From the NCBI GenBank assembly GCA_964019695.1, contig OZ026521.1, positions 34,852,774-34,916,773 of the forward strand: a DNA stretch of 64,000 nucleotides, written 5' to 3'. The notes below the pieces were generated by a model, which had not been told where the DNA came from, did no database searches, and was given only the letters and a program-made list of their open reading frames with translations. This DNA is from Loripinus fragilis. Taxonomy: Eukaryota > Mollusca > Bivalvia > Lucinida > Lucinidae. The first letter of the stretch is position 1; each line of letters opens with the position of its first letter. Shown here in pieces: positions 47,005 to 59,285 of this stretch. The translations under genes and the position numbers were made by a program.

Positions 47005-47010
47005 AATAAA
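47005..47010 (+). promoter_or_regulatory. Possible polyadenylation signal AATAAA
   Basis: One of several AATAAA hexamers downstream of the CNBD2-like gene (another at 47517). The true 3' end of the transcript cannot be told from the sequence. Confidence 0.2.
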
Positions 47011-47700
47011 AGTGTTGAACATGGCATATTTTTCATGCTCAGCTGCTTTTTATCTTTAATTGAAGACTACCCATTTGCTGAAGTCTGGTGCAAAAATGGA
47101 ATGCGTATTATATGTAGGTCAAGATGTCCTATATTGCTCTCTTAGATCAACGAGTCTGAGTCTGTCCAGTCCTTGTGTACACGTCAAATGACCATGGTTA
47201 ATCACGAGTTCAAACGAATATATACAAAAATCATCATACCCCAAAATAGTATTTTTTTGAACCCCCCCCCCCCAAAAAAAAAAAAAATATATCAATAATT
47301 TAAACTATAAGCTAGCGAAAGCCACCAGCAAACCAATTCGAAAGTCCCTGACATAATGTGTTAGTCTCGATTTTTTCTGCAAATACCCACATTCCATAAC
47401 AACAGAACCATTGCATTCTAACCCAACCTTAAATCATCAAGCAGTATTGCTTGTTTTCAAATCCTGTTATTTGCTTATATATTATTATATTGTTAAAACA
47501 TGCTTTGTACTTTCAAAATAAATATTGTTTAAACTAAATCATCAAGCACCTTTCCCATTTTAATCTACCTTTAAACCTCCAATCACAAGCTAGCAGGCAC
47601 AGGAATGAAGATGAAGATGGATTGGGTGCAAGGTTTACTATTGGACCATCTTTCTCGCACACCAGATCGTGATTTCCGCTGTTTTTACCTACATTAGATT
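47011..47700. other. 3' flank, low-complexity C/A tract
   Basis: A run of C then A near 47263-47288. Otherwise nothing recognised. Confidence 0.4.
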
Positions 47701-47707
47701 ATAAGTA

Positions 47708-48292
47708 TCCATCATGAGTGTGAGGATGGGATAGAAAAAACCGTCCCGAGGATCACCGATTGGCATCACGAGGCTTCCCCAGTGATGACAAACTGGGATC
47801 GCGATGGAACATTATTCTATCCCATCCTCACACAAATAATGGATTCTTTTTCTTGCTCACCACTAAATACCTCATTTTTATTTGAAAACATTGAAAAGGC
47901 AAACATAAAATCCTAATAATCGGGACGGATTTTTCTATCACACCCTTACACTCATCATGGATTCTTTAATTGAAGAAGGCAGCACATAGTATTGCCATAG
48001 TTAGTGGAATTGTGTAAAGATAAAGGTTTTTTTGCTTGCTGGATATAAATATTGAAGTATCTCACCCAGGCAGTCACTTGAAGGCTGTACATCAGTTGTA
48101 CTGGAACTCACGCACATGGCCGTCAAGTAACGTCATTGTCATGTCAGTGACGTCATTATGTTATGTCGCTTCTCTGCTTATCTAGGAACGTCATAGAGAT
48201 TATTTTTAAAATAAAAATGGTAAATTCAATGGTGACCATGAAAAATCCATCAGTTATGTGAGGATGGGATTTATAATCCATCCCTCAGGGAC
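47708..48292. repeat. Family F element, copy 3, and split fragments
   Basis: 47708-47842 is a full copy ('gtgaggatgggatagaaaaa..cgtcccgaggatcacc' and 'tattctatcccatcctcac'). Fragments at 47928-47962 ('cgggacggatttttctatcaca') and 48236-48290 ('tgtgaggatgggatttataatccatccctc') may be the ends of a second copy split by about 270 bp. Confidence 0.65.
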
Positions 48293-48298
48293 ATCATC

Positions 48299-48597
48299 CA
48301 TGCGCGGATCCAGGAATTTTCGTCAGGGGGGTCCAGGTCAGACTGACAAAAAAAAGCTCTGACAACGATTTTTTTTTTTTTTTTATAGTCCTCAGCTTGT
48401 TTTATAGAAGTCAAATGGGCGATTTCAAAGAAATCTATCATTTTCAAGGTTCCAGAGGGGGTCCAAATTTTTCCAGGGGTGGTCCACTTTTTTTCCAGGG
48501 GGGTCCAATTGCTTATTCCCTATAGAAACCCATATAACTTGTGATTTTCCAGGGGGGGCGTGTCCGGACCCCCTGTCCCCCCTCTGGATCCGCACTT
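48299..48597. mobile_element. Family C relative, copy 4, without core hairpin
   Basis: The ends ATGCGCGGATCCAGG and CCTCTGGATCCGCA are inverted. It is filled with 'gggggtccaa'-type G/T-rich repeats rather than the usual hairpin. Confidence 0.7.
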
Positions 48598-48734
48598 GTC
48601 ATCTGTCATCACTCAGCAAGCATTGCAATGTTCCTCTGGACAAAGTTTTCTATCATGACTAATTCTTATATTAACTGCCACATTGATGTCACTCCGAATA
48701 GACTTCAAGTTAAAAAAGGGTCCTGCACCCCTAA

Positions 48735-49110
48735 GGAATTTCGCAGACATATACTATCTTAAAGAACAATCCAAGCTACGTCAAATAAGAGATGTTTGCA
48801 CTCTGTAAGCTTGAGTGTTAGCATGTAACAGCATGTTACATGTATATGTTACTATAACAAATTAAGAAAAAAAGTACAATGACAGTTTGAGCTACAGAAA
48901 GAAGACATTAAATTATCTAATTATTTAAATTACTCGTGTAGTCTGCATGCTAGATGCCTAAGCTACATAAAAGAAGCATTTTGAACAAGATTACGCCTTC
49001 CAATGGTGATATGCGCGTTACATATATTAAATTTCCCTTGGAAATTGTAACTGTGACTAACATGATTTACTTTTACAACCAATTTGTGCATTTTTAAAAG
49101 TTTTTAACCT
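48735..49110 (+). repeat. Direct repeat M, copy 1
   Basis: Aligns with 49812-50115 ('cgcagacatat', 'tttgcactctgtaagct', 'gtaacagcatgttaca', 'gagctacaga', 'ctgcatgct'). The offset is about 1.08 kb. Confidence 0.7.
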
Positions 49111-49811
49111 TGTTTAACTAACATCCTCATTTGACTAATAGAAAAAAGTTAGCTTTCCAATCTCAAATATACTGTCTTAAATGAGCTGTTAAAGAATGAT
49201 AACCCGAAGTTTAAAGGAACCAATTTTAATATCTATTATTGGAGAAATATCTTAATTTCTGGGACTGTCTTGCAAATATAATAAAGAGTCATAAATTTGC
49301 AAGTTTGACACCAGGACCAGAGCACTTATTAAAGTCTGTAACAAACGTTACATGGCATAATAAATGAGCAAGGAAATTGTCTTGCTGTAAGAGATGATTC
49401 AGAGGAAAAAGAGGAATATTTTTCACATGGCTTCCAATAAATCGCTAGCCTCTGGTGCCTTAATCTTAGGAATTATAGTCATTGCTGAAAATAAGCCCAT
49501 GGACTTGTGTCGTTCAGATGTTATAAATAAACTTTTTATCACATATCTGCTAATGTGTATAATACTAAAATATATGCAGAGATACGAATAGAAAATAATA
49601 GTTTCACATTTAAACAAGACAATTTAATAAATGTTCCTGTTAAATGTAAATATCCAAAACTAATCGTTATTTAAAGCAACCTCACATACAATGAAATCAT
49701 TGTGTCTACTTCTCTGCAAAATAATCCTCTATTACATCACGACCAGTAGAATTAGCGCAAAGTAGTATGACTGCAAGCTGAGTAAGGCCGTGTTCCACGC
49801 TACCCCTTGGG

Positions 49812-50115
49812 AATTGTGCAGACATATCCTATCTTAAATAACAATTCATGCTGCGTACAATGAGAATTGTTTGCACTTTGTAAGCTAGGAGGTTAGCCTG
49901 TAACAGCATGTTACATATGCTACCATATCAAATTAAAAATAAGTAAATTGAAAGTCTGAGCTACAGATAGAAGATATTAAACTACATGTATCTATCAATT
50001 TGTATTATTCTTGTAGTTTGCATGCTGAATGCCTTTACGACATGTGAAAGCTTTTTGAACAAAAATACAGTTTCCTATGGTGTTATGTGCCTTACATAAA
50101 TTGAATTGCCTTTTA
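49812..50115 (+). repeat. Direct repeat M, copy 2
   Basis: The partner of 48735-49110 with many substitutions, so the duplication is old. The 49111-49811 spacer shows no gene. Confidence 0.7.
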
Positions 50116-50339
50116 ATTAATGTTTTTGCTGTTGTCGAGCCCAACGGGTTTACCTGTTGGATTTCTTTTGCTCAGATATTCAGTCTTGATTTATATGTTC
50201 TAAGAGATGATGCATATATTCGTTAGGGGTCTTTCGTGCAAACCAAATACCTGTGTCTTGATCCACTTTTGAACTAAGGGTGGGGTTTGCGCCGTGAATT
50301 CGGTTTAAGCCCTCCAGTAAAATATTTTTACTGACCATT

Positions 50340-50570
50340 TCAATGTGATGCTTCTTTTGTGGATCATTTGTGTTATGTATGTCTTGTGTTTATCATGTTT
50401 TCGGGTCTGTTCATTGCTGCCTTGTGATCACCTACTTGGAAAGGGCTTACCAGATGGCTCTTTTTGGTGATGTTTAATTGTACTTTTGTAATTTTCCTAT
50501 GTAGTATCCTGGATCAGGTGTGGTACTTGATTGTACCGATTCCTGATCTTTTCGCTTTTCTTACTTTTAT
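50340..50570 (+). repeat. Dispersed repeat I, copy 2
   Basis: Matches 45040-45292 in order: 'gatgcttcttttgtggatcat', 'tgttcattgctgccttgtgatca', 'caggtgtggtacttgattgtaccgattcctgatctt'. Confidence 0.7.
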
Positions 50571-50644
50571 TCTAAATTTGGTAATTGCGACAAACATCCC
50601 TTATAAGAGTTTCCTGTACGTGTTTCTCATAGTTTGCCCTCAAA

Positions 50645-52930
50645 GGACTTAATTGAGTTTTCTTTATATGTGTGGCCTGTACTAGTATCAAACAAAATGA
50701 ATGAGTTATAACTTGAATACTTTGTATTCTTCAAAAGCGGAAACAGCATGTCAGTGTCAGGACATCAAACACCAAACTAAACATGGGTAGTGTTGATGCT
50801 GTTACACATATACTATTGGCTTAAAGTTAAGCACATTGTATTTCAATTTGCCAAAATAATTAGATCTGATGAGCTAACATTAAATTTTAGAATTCCGTAA
50901 AGTATATATTGACTCAAACTGACTCAAACGAGTGAGTGTTCTGAGGATAACCTCAGTGTGCAAAGCGCCAAACTTCGACGCTGTTTAAAAACAATAAACA
51001 AAGGATGGCTTACTTTTTCAGACTTTTAAGACCAATGCTCCATCCAAGTTATGGCAGCAAAAGTTATCAGATCACATGATCTGTTAAGGAGTAGTTTCAA
51101 AACAAAAATGTATAAGATTTAGTCATGAAATGCGTTAATGAAATGCAATTCAGTCAATAATTTTGTTATTTGAGCGTTTTATGCGTCTTTATTTTTTGCA
51201 AAGTATGGCTTGGCGATGTAAGAATAAACATTGTGGCATTTACAGAAAATAAAAGTTAAGAAATAGATTTCCTAGGCAATATCCGAAAATATCAGTCTGG
51301 ACCCAAATGGCTATAATTCGTCAGTATTTAAACCCATTTGAAATCGTCAGAGACATACAGCTATGCCAGGGCGATTTAGCAGGGATGATTATCTGAAAAC
51401 TTCGAAAGACAGTCAACAACACCGTTTCTGACATTTTGAGAAAAACACATTTTTTTATTTTGGGGGCGTACAAGCAGGTACAGTTCTCAGATTGCGTGAC
51501 GTCATCAGGATTGGAACATTTCTATATTGCTGCCTTTTGGATAGTTAAATAACAATAAATTTTGTTGTGCGATACAATATTTCTTTTTAATTTTTAATTT
51601 TTGTTAATAAAAATTAGCATCACCATCAAAATATGCTTAACTTTATGCCATTAGTATATATGCATACAATGGAATATGATTCTGGCATATGGTTCCTCCT
51701 GTGAAGTGGCCAGAGCAATCTTACTGTAACTGCCTCTGCCTCCGTGCTAGTTAAGTGATAGCATTGCTATGATTTTGCTAAAAATGATATGTCTCTAACG
51801 TGTACATCTAAGCATGCATTATGATTTCTGCCATTGGTCAAACATAAATTTGATACGATGCTTTTTTTGTTAAAATCACTTGTCATGGAACCTTTCCAGT
51901 CCGTTGAAGCTTTAGTCTTGAGGTCTTAGATCAAGCGTATTTTCGATGTTTCACGTTGTTTGCACCGAAAGACCTTAACCGACTTTCCTTTAGATATATC
52001 TGTACTTGATGATTTTGGCAGATGGTCTAATACCTATTCTGCTACACCTTGAAAGTTACCTGGTATATATTACATGCCGTAATGTAAAAATTCTGATCAG
52101 GAATGCCCTCAGTTTTTTGTAAAAAGGGCAATTTGGTAGTTTGTGTGAAGTTGAAGGTTGACTTTCAGAGTCTCCTTTAATCTAGACAGTCTCTCTGTCG
52201 TATGTTCATGAAAAGCTACGTGCATTAAGGGGCCAAAAACTGAAAGTTGCTTTTCACCAATTTTATCCTATTGGTTTATTAGAATAATAACCCAATTGTA
52301 AAATTCTGACATTTATTTTACTTTAACCGTTGCTATGGTAACAAAAATGGCCGACAAAATAGGCTTACAATAGAGAAATTACCAGTCTATTCTTAACTTC
52401 TAACAAAGAAAACAAACACAGTTTGCATGTTGGCGCGCTTTAATGTGAGCAAATGAGCAGCGTGACATGGAAGGACGTTGTAGACCTTGATGAGATCTAT
52501 TTAAGAAATGCTTGTAAAAGCCCAGTGCCAGCAACACAGTTTACTTAACCCTTAGATCTTCTCATTGCCGAAGTATCTGCCGTCCAGCCCACATGACACC
52601 AAACTTTTATTTTTTGTTTGGCGAAAACTTGCTGTGATTTTATACAGTGCAGTATACCCCATAGCAATGACGACGTGCAAATCAACACGGCAAGATCTCT
52701 CGCTCGAATCTATACAAAATTGTGTGTGTTGCTCACGTCTGTGAAGCCGCCTTAGAACTAATTTTACACGACACTTCGATTGCTATTGCATTACCTGTTT
52801 ATTCTCAGTCCGTGCGTGACTGAGTAATAATATACTGCACAACCTTTGTTAATGCTAGTACCGACTAGACAAATATTCTGCTCTATTCGATGAAACGAGC
52901 AGAATGTTAATTTTGGGCCAAATTTAAGAC
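50645..52930. other. Intergenic stretch, nothing recognised
   Basis: No repeat units, hairpins or ORFs worth listing were found in about 2.3 kb. Confidence 0.4.
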
Positions 52931-52980
52931 TTTTGGAGACCGATTGTTTTAAAGAATTAGATATCAGCATAAGCGATTAC

Positions 52981-53041
52981 CCCCTACACCACCACCCCCT
53001 CCCCCCCCCCCCCCCAAAAAAAAAAAAAAAAAAAAAAAAAA
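52981..53041 (+). repeat. Low-complexity C-tract then A-tract
   Basis: A run of C (about 15) is followed by about 26 A. Its exact length is likely to be unreliable. Confidence 0.85.
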
Positions 53042-53786
53042 CTTTTAATATGGTGTGTGTCATCACGGTTAATTCTCATCATCTGTTAAATATTGTACCA
53101 CAGCCACAATATATTTTTGGTATTTGCTTGTGTTTTGTTTTAATTTCTCAAAATGTCTCAAATTTGCTCCAAAAACGTCATTTTCCTATTTTCAGCCTAT
53201 TTTGGCAGCCTTTTTTGTTACCAAAGCAACGGTAAAATTCAAATCAATACCAAACTTTTACACTTCTGGTATTGTTCTGATAAACTAATAAAGGGTAGCT
53301 TTTTGTAGTTATTTTTTGACCTTATGGAGTCCAAATTAGATTAAACAAGAGGCCTCTTAATGCACATAGCTCTTTATATCTATCTTTTTTTTAAAAACTG
53401 ATAAAAAGTAACAATCCAAATACGTGTATTGATCTCTTAGAAGGAATCAAGGAAGTAATCAACTGTGACGACGGGCGTTAGTCTATGGTTAATTAGTGAC
53501 GTTCTAATAAAATCTCTTTCACTTCCATATATGGAGGTGTCTCCGTTATGCAGTCAATTATAATATATTTGCTCTGCCAACGTGTTGCACCGCCAGAAAA
53601 TATTGGTCATGTTGGTGCGATCATCAGTTTTAAATTTTGTTTTGGGTGCTTAAAAAACCGTTGCATTGAAACGATCTTGGATGAGAAATAAGAAAGATAA
53701 ATTTTGCTTACGCTTTTTATCTTCGACTAGCGGTCTGTGCAAATTAGGGTCACATTTGCACAGAAATGATTCCGATCGATCATTCT

Positions 53787-54113
53787 CTTGCGCGGATCCA
53801 GAAAGTTTCATGTAGGAGGGGGTGGGGGGGGGGTCCAGAACCAAATGTTTTGTTTCAGTGGTACCAGTATTCCTATAAAACAACAACTATACATTGAAAT
53901 CAAAACGGGCCATCATGGGCCCACCTGCGAAACGCCATTTAAATGGCGTTTCACAGGCGGGCTGATAATGGCCCGACACTGAATGCTGGCTGGGTAGCTG
54001 TGTGATTGTCCAGGGGATAGGGGAGGTTGGTCCATACAAATATTCTAAAGGAAACTTACAGTTTTGTGATTTTCCAAGTGGGGGAATTCCTGTCCCCGTC
54101 TGGGTCCGCGCAT
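53787..54113. mobile_element. Family C non-autonomous element, copy 5
   Basis: The ends 'ttgcgcggatccag' and 'gggtccgcgcat' are inverted. The core hairpin 53908-53970 has 'gggccatcatgggcccacctgcgaaacgccat' and its complement. It contains 'gaatgctggctgggtagct'. Confidence 0.85.
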
Positions 54114-54700
54114 CACTCACGGTCATTAGCGAGACCACCCTCTGTTAACATGACCCCTGTCTATCATTAAAAAGAGTGGTTAATAGATTTTCAGCGGTCA
54201 GTGAGTAAACAAAGGCCACTTCAAGAAATCTTAAGAAGTTTTTATGTAGGTTAAAGTGGCCAGTAAGGTTTATTCCCATGGTAAACTTGTAAAATAAAAA
54301 TGCGTCTCCAATTCTGTAGACAATGGCCTCTCGATAAGGCAATAGCAAATACATTTTTAGATTCGCATCCCCACCCGCCCCTCTATAATATAAGCATATA
54401 AAAATGGGGTGGAAAGTTTTTTGGAAAACCATTCCACTCCCTTTTTATTTGCTTATAAATGAATAAAAAGTTTGAAAAAAGTGCAATTTTCTTTCCAGCA
54501 TTTTTGAAAAAACAACCTGTTCTTTTTTAAATCATTTATTCATTTTGACAATTTAATTTTTAATGTATTAAAAGTTTCTTTCAGCAGTGTGCTGTTCCTT
54601 AAAGATGCTGGAAAATTAAAAATTTGGATGAGAATCTAAAAGATTATTAGGTTTGGCCTAATATGAATTTTGATAACGTGAACTGTATGTTTAACCTATT
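54114..54700. other. Intergenic stretch, nothing recognised
   Basis: AT-rich, with one 95-codon minus ORF (54145-54432) of no known family. Confidence 0.35.
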
Positions 54701-54704
54701 TATT

Positions 54705-54912
54705 TCTGATGAAATTTCCCATCCTTATCAATTGGACTAGTCCATTTCCCTTTTAAGGGTTGCTGGGGGGGGGGTATTTTTCAATTCATTCAAAATTTAA
54801 AAGTACTGTACATGTAAGCAAACACTGGAGACCCTGATTAGATGCCGCGTTTTATGGCGTCTGATCTTGGTCTCCACTGTTTGCATATTTCCCATAGAAA
54901 GGACGGTCCAGT
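54705..54912. repeat. Family A hairpin with long flanks, copy 14
   Basis: The core 54819-54885 has 'gattagatgccgcgttttatggcgtctgatc' between 'gcaaacactggagaccct' and 'ggtctccactgtttgc'. It has the usual 'cttatcaattggactagtccatttcc' flank. Confidence 0.8.
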
Positions 54913-55564
54913 CGACTAGAATAAGGATACATTGAATCTTCTGAATTATTTCACTTAATTTTTCAGGAAAATACTCTATGGGCCAGTGCACGAAATTTCG
55001 GTACTAATCGCACGTGCACAAATACCTCCAATAAACGTTCATGCTGACGTATCCAACGGGGCTAAATATCATAATTTTAGTCTAAACCTTCATATGCACC
55101 CATACTTTACATGTATTAAAAAAATATGTATGTGAGCAACGAAGGCTGCTGCGATAAGCAGCGACATCTCGTGTACTAGTCCTATGCTGTGTGTACGTTT
55201 ACACTTTTCAAAGATCCAGCTCATTGAATGTGAGGTGCGACCTTATTCCACACCGAATTACTTTTAACAGCCACAAGACATAAGTGTTCGTCCCCTTTAA
55301 AACAATGCATTTCCAGATTTTTTTGTTTTTTGAAAAGTTCATGGGTGCAATGTCACATAACTTACAGGGAAGAAAAGTTAATGCAGAAAATAGCAATATA
55401 CGATATAAAATATAAAAAATGATTGCACTTCTTGGTTCCAAAGTAGAGTTCGAACACGTTTAAAGTGAATGCAAATTTTAAAATATTATGATTCCCATTG
55501 ACGTTAATGTAAACGTCACCGAAAAAAACGACATTTGAATTTGTAACGAGTTTAAATGACTGCC

Positions 55565-55567
<3 letters not shown>

Positions 55568-55614
<47 letters not shown>
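55568..55614 (+). repeat. 47-base A homopolymer
   Basis: An uninterrupted run of A. It could be the tail of a retroposed sequence or a sequencing artefact; the preceding DNA shows no clear retroposon. Confidence 0.9.
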
Positions 55615-55615
<1 letters not shown>

Positions 55616-55800
55616 GATGAAACTAAAAAATATGAGTATTGCCTTAATCAATTTGTAGCTTCTAAAATTTAGCTTTGCAGCAATAATTTTTGCAAAAATT
55701 CTAGAACTGCATTGATTTGAACGTCCACGTCAGGAGGTGACGAACAATTATGTCTAGTGACTGTATGGTAGCAACCGTTTTACTTTTCACTTTATATCCC

Positions 55801-56030
55801 AGGTACAGTGGCGGATCCAGGATTTCTGGAAAGGGGGGTTGAATGTATTAAGCTGTGGGGTTCACTTTGCTGATTTTATCTCATTTTTTAAATATCCCAT
55901 GAAAATAAAATAATTTGGTCTTACTGAGACCAAATTATTTCATTTTCATAGGATATTTAAAAACGGGTGGGGCGTAGAGGGAGGTTCGGGCAAACCCCCA
56001 TGAACCCCCTCTGGATCCGCCAATGGGGTA
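55801..56030. mobile_element. GGCGGATCCAG-ended MITE
   Basis: The ends 'ggtacagtggcggatccagga' and 'ctctggatccgccaatggggtacc' are inverted. The inside is a hairpin of about 31-bp arms ('ccatgaaaataaaataatttggtct'). It is a relative of family C with a different core. Confidence 0.8.
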
Positions 56031-56689
56031 CCTGAGTAACACTTGAAGTGAAAAGTAAAAAGAGGATATAACATGGATGCTTATGTATTATTGAATTTAT
56101 TAGACGAGTCGGGACAAAGAGATAAAATGCGAGGCTTGTCGAGCATTGTATCGCTTTTTCGCAACGAGTAAAATGAAATTCAATTATACAAGAGGATGAA
56201 TATTAGATTCTATTTATCATATGAAAGGTGGGGGCGTATATGTACGCTTCAAAACAAGTGTGCAGTGGGGATTCAGCTCTTTCAAGATCAAGCCGGCACC
56301 ATGTTTAAAGAGTACACTTCTTAAAATGCACGTGTTCGTTTAGACAGCCCCATGTCGTTATTGGTTTTGTTTCTCCTTCTATCTACATAACAAACCTGAC
56401 GGCTAGTATATCCCAAATCTATTTATAGAACCGGAAGTACGTCACGATAAAAGCTCCTGTTTCTTAATTGCATCTATAATCCAAGCTCACCTGTTAACCA
56501 TGGCGGAATAATAGCTTTTTGTGCGGCTGTGCATCTGTAAGATGGTTTACTTTGACTGCAGAAAAACAGATATTCATTCAATAACAGAACACATGTGATT
56601 GTTTCTGACAGGTGCAGCTGATTCGCTAAAGAATAATACGGTTATTAATTGAGCCGTTTCCCAAGAAGCTACTCTCCTGCCAGCCAAGA

Positions 56690-56915
56690 GTGACAGTGAC
56701 GTCATGTTTTGTTTTACAAAGTTATCAGGGACTTATTATCGACAGATCACTTGTTTATTAATCCTATCCGCAGGATAGGATTAATACACAAGTGATCTAT
56801 CGATACGCATTAGCTCAAGCAGAGTGTGTCAATGTTTTACTTACAATTATTTAAAAAAAACATGATGTTACTGTCACTCTTGGCTGGCAGGACAGTAGCT
56901 CTACCTAGAAATGTG
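56690..56915. repeat. Two nested hairpins
   Basis: The outer arms 'ctactctcctgccagccaagagtgacagt' and 'actgtcactcttggctggcaggacagtag' lie around an inner hairpin 'gatcacttgtttattaatcctatccg / cggataggattaatacacaagtgatc'. Probably a foldback MITE of about 220 bp. Confidence 0.8.
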
Positions 56916-56924
56916 GACAATAAA

Positions 56925-57150
56925 CAAGCTACGGTAAATGTTCTAAATTTTCAAACATAAGTTGGCTACAAAAATGGTATAGACAAACTGCGCAGACCCA
57001 GATCCGACTGATCTACGGTAAATGTTCTAAATTTTGAACATAAGTTGGCTACAAAAAAAAATCTAGACAAACGGCGCAGACCCAGATCAGACTGCGCTAC
57101 GGGTTAATGTAATAAACTTTTGAACATAGTTGGCTAAAAAAAATTCTGAA
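56925..57150 (+). repeat. ~105-bp tandem duplication
   Basis: 'acggtaaatgttctaaattttcaaacataagttggctacaaaaa' plus 'tagacaaactgcgcagacccagatc-gac' occurs two and a half times. Confidence 0.75.
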
Positions 57151-57204
57151 GAAGCAGTCTGATCGTTTGCTATTCTGACATGCATTTTAAGAATCCCAGC
57201 CCTG

Positions 57205-57455
57205 GCCCCGATGTTGTATAACTTTTTTCATGCTCAACTCAGCTGAGCACGAATTTATCCTGCTCATAAATGTTAAATAGGCCAACAATTGTTGGTAAAT
57301 TGTTGGCATTTTAACATTTATCGGCATGATGAATACCACATCTGAGAGACTTAAAGCAAGAATCTACTTTACTTTTCGGTATTTTAGCTTTAATCATCAG
57401 TTGAAATTCCGTGCTCAGTTGAGTTAAGCATGAAAAACGTTTTATAATCTCGGGC
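57205..57455. repeat. Family E element, copy 4
   Basis: 'cccgatgttgtataacttttttcatgctcaactcagctgagcacgaa' and its inverted end 'gctcagttgagttaagcatgaaaaacgttttataatctcgg', with the inner 'atgttaaataggccaacaattgttgg' palindrome. Confidence 0.8.
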
Positions 57456-57963
57456 TTTGATAACAAAACAGAAAGAGACTATAGGCCCAACAGCGAAACG
57501 CAATTTTTCAAGACGAATGTTATATTAATAAAATTATTAAAATCGTGTTTACCTCAAAAATTTAAATTTTTCTGCAAAAATTTCGGGCCACTATTGGCCT
57601 ACCAGCGAAACGCCATTTGAATCGCTTTTTGTGCTTACTAGGAAGGGGGTAGACGAATAAGAATTGATGGCAATACTAAAACCTTTCCTTCTCATTCAAG
57701 ATGACAAAGTATTATCAAATGATTCAAATTGTGTTTACCGCAAAAATGAGATTTTTTTACAACATAAATACAATGGTCAAATCGCCTAATCACTTGTATC
57801 CGTAGCATGGATATACTTGACATTCTCACCATTATGCAGAGGAAATTCAGACACACTTTACCATTATTCCCGAGAATGAGCTGGCAACACGCTTAAATCA
57901 AATTACTAAAATGTACGTGGTAATAAGTGAAGTACAATGTACGAAAATGTGCAGGCGCATCTG

Positions 57964-58205
57964 GCCTCGAGGTTATAAAACTCTATATTCATGCTCACCT
58001 CAGCTCAGCACGGCCATTCATCCTGCTTATAAATGTTAAAATGCCAACAATTGTTGGTATTTTAACATTTATTAGCATGATAAATACAACATCTGAGAGA
58101 CTTAAAACAAGAAACTTCTTCATTTGTCGGTTTTTTAGTTTTTATAAGCAGTTGAAATTTCGTGCTCAGTTGAGTTGAGCATGAAAAAAGTTTTATAACC
58201 TCGGG
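57964..58205. repeat. Family E element, copy 5
   Basis: Ends 'cctcgaggttataaaactctatattcatgctc' and 'gagcatgaaaaaagttttataacctcgg'. It is the best-preserved copy, about 240 bp. Confidence 0.85.
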
Positions 58206-58253
58206 GCTGGGCTATGTTCTCATGGGTTTGCTCAATTTGTGGTGTTCATTCAT

Positions 58254-58265
58254 TCTCGCGAGACC
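58254..58265. promoter_or_regulatory. TCTCGCGAGA palindrome, possible promoter element
   Basis: A perfect copy of the TCTCGCGAGA motif known from TATA-less metazoan promoters. It lies about 235 bp upstream of a Kozak-like ATGGCGG and about 410 bp upstream of a possible first coding exon. Function is inferred. Confidence 0.3.
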
Positions 58266-58675
58266 TGACGATACCTCATCTAGATCTCTCGCATTTCGCC
58301 CTTGCATCATGGGTAACTAGCGATATTTGGCTAGTCCCGTTCAATTCTCGCACTGCTGTAGTTACAGAATTTATTGGTAAAAATAGCAAAAAATTAAATT
58401 TTTGACGGTTTATCATTTCTCTTTTAGTCAATATTTTCTGGATGTAAAAAGCCCCGAGTCATGCAAGCAGTGATCCCATAATATATTTTAATAAAAATGG
58501 CGGCTCAATCCCAGTGTGCTAGCGAGCTTCCTGTTTGCGACAATGGTGTTCATTTCGATGCGTAAATTGAAACGCGTCTGTATTCGTAGGTAAATATTTT
58601 TTCATAGTAAGTTAGTATTTCATTCAACACTTGTGTCAGTGAAGGATGCATTCTGAATAAAGGGTTGTTAGGAAC

Positions 58676-58715
58676 ATGGATAAAAACGGCTATATTCCAC
58701 CGCTGGAGTGCAAAG
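58676..58715 (+). CDS. Possible first coding exon of another gene
   Basis: ATG, then MDKNGYIPPLECK and one base, ending at CAAAG|gtattg. A Kozak-like A lies at -3. Upstream 58497-58565 is a 22-codon ORF (ATGGCGGCTCAA start) that would act as an upstream ORF. No downstream exon was found within the window, so this is weak. Confidence 0.25.
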
Positions 58716-58849
58716 GTATTGTATTGTTTTTTTCTCTCTAAATGATTACTGCATTTCAACATTAACTCATCCATATCGAGCTCGGACGTTTAGCAAAATA
58801 GGACTTTTTTCCTTGAAATAAGTATTTTATTGAAAATTCTTTTAACGCA

Positions 58850-58985
58850 TTTAAGCCTAGTGTCCTTTTCGTGGAACATAGGCAAATAATGCAGACCTAG
58901 ATCAGACTCAGCATAGCGTGGCGTCTGATCAGGGATTCCACTGTTTGCTTACATTTCGATTCAAAATGAAAAATACCACCCAACA
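58850..58985. repeat. Family A hairpin, copy 15, inverse flanks
   Basis: The core 58881-58949 is 'ggcaaataatgcagacctagatcagactcagcatagcgtggcgtctgatcagggattccactgtttgc'. The flanks 'cctagtgtccttttcgtgg' and 'caaaatggaaatagaccgatccaattaataag' are the complements of the usual flanks. Confidence 0.75.
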
Positions 58986-59285
58986 AAATGGAAATAGACC
59001 GATCCAATTAATAAGATTTGGAAAATCATTCGGTTTTAATGAGTAAACTGCATATTAAACATAATTTTGGAACGAGCGAAATTAATAATCACAAATTTTT
59101 GATCTACTGTTTGGCTTCTTTTGTATCATTTTCCCATAAAAATGGTTTTAGGTTAAAATTTAAAAAATGGGCCAGCTCATGAAAAAGCCTCATTTAAACG
59201 CCGATTCTGACGTACAAGTATCCAATGGGCTGGAGGTCTAACTTTGGTCTGGAGTTCCATCTCAATCCACACTTTGTGTATGCCA

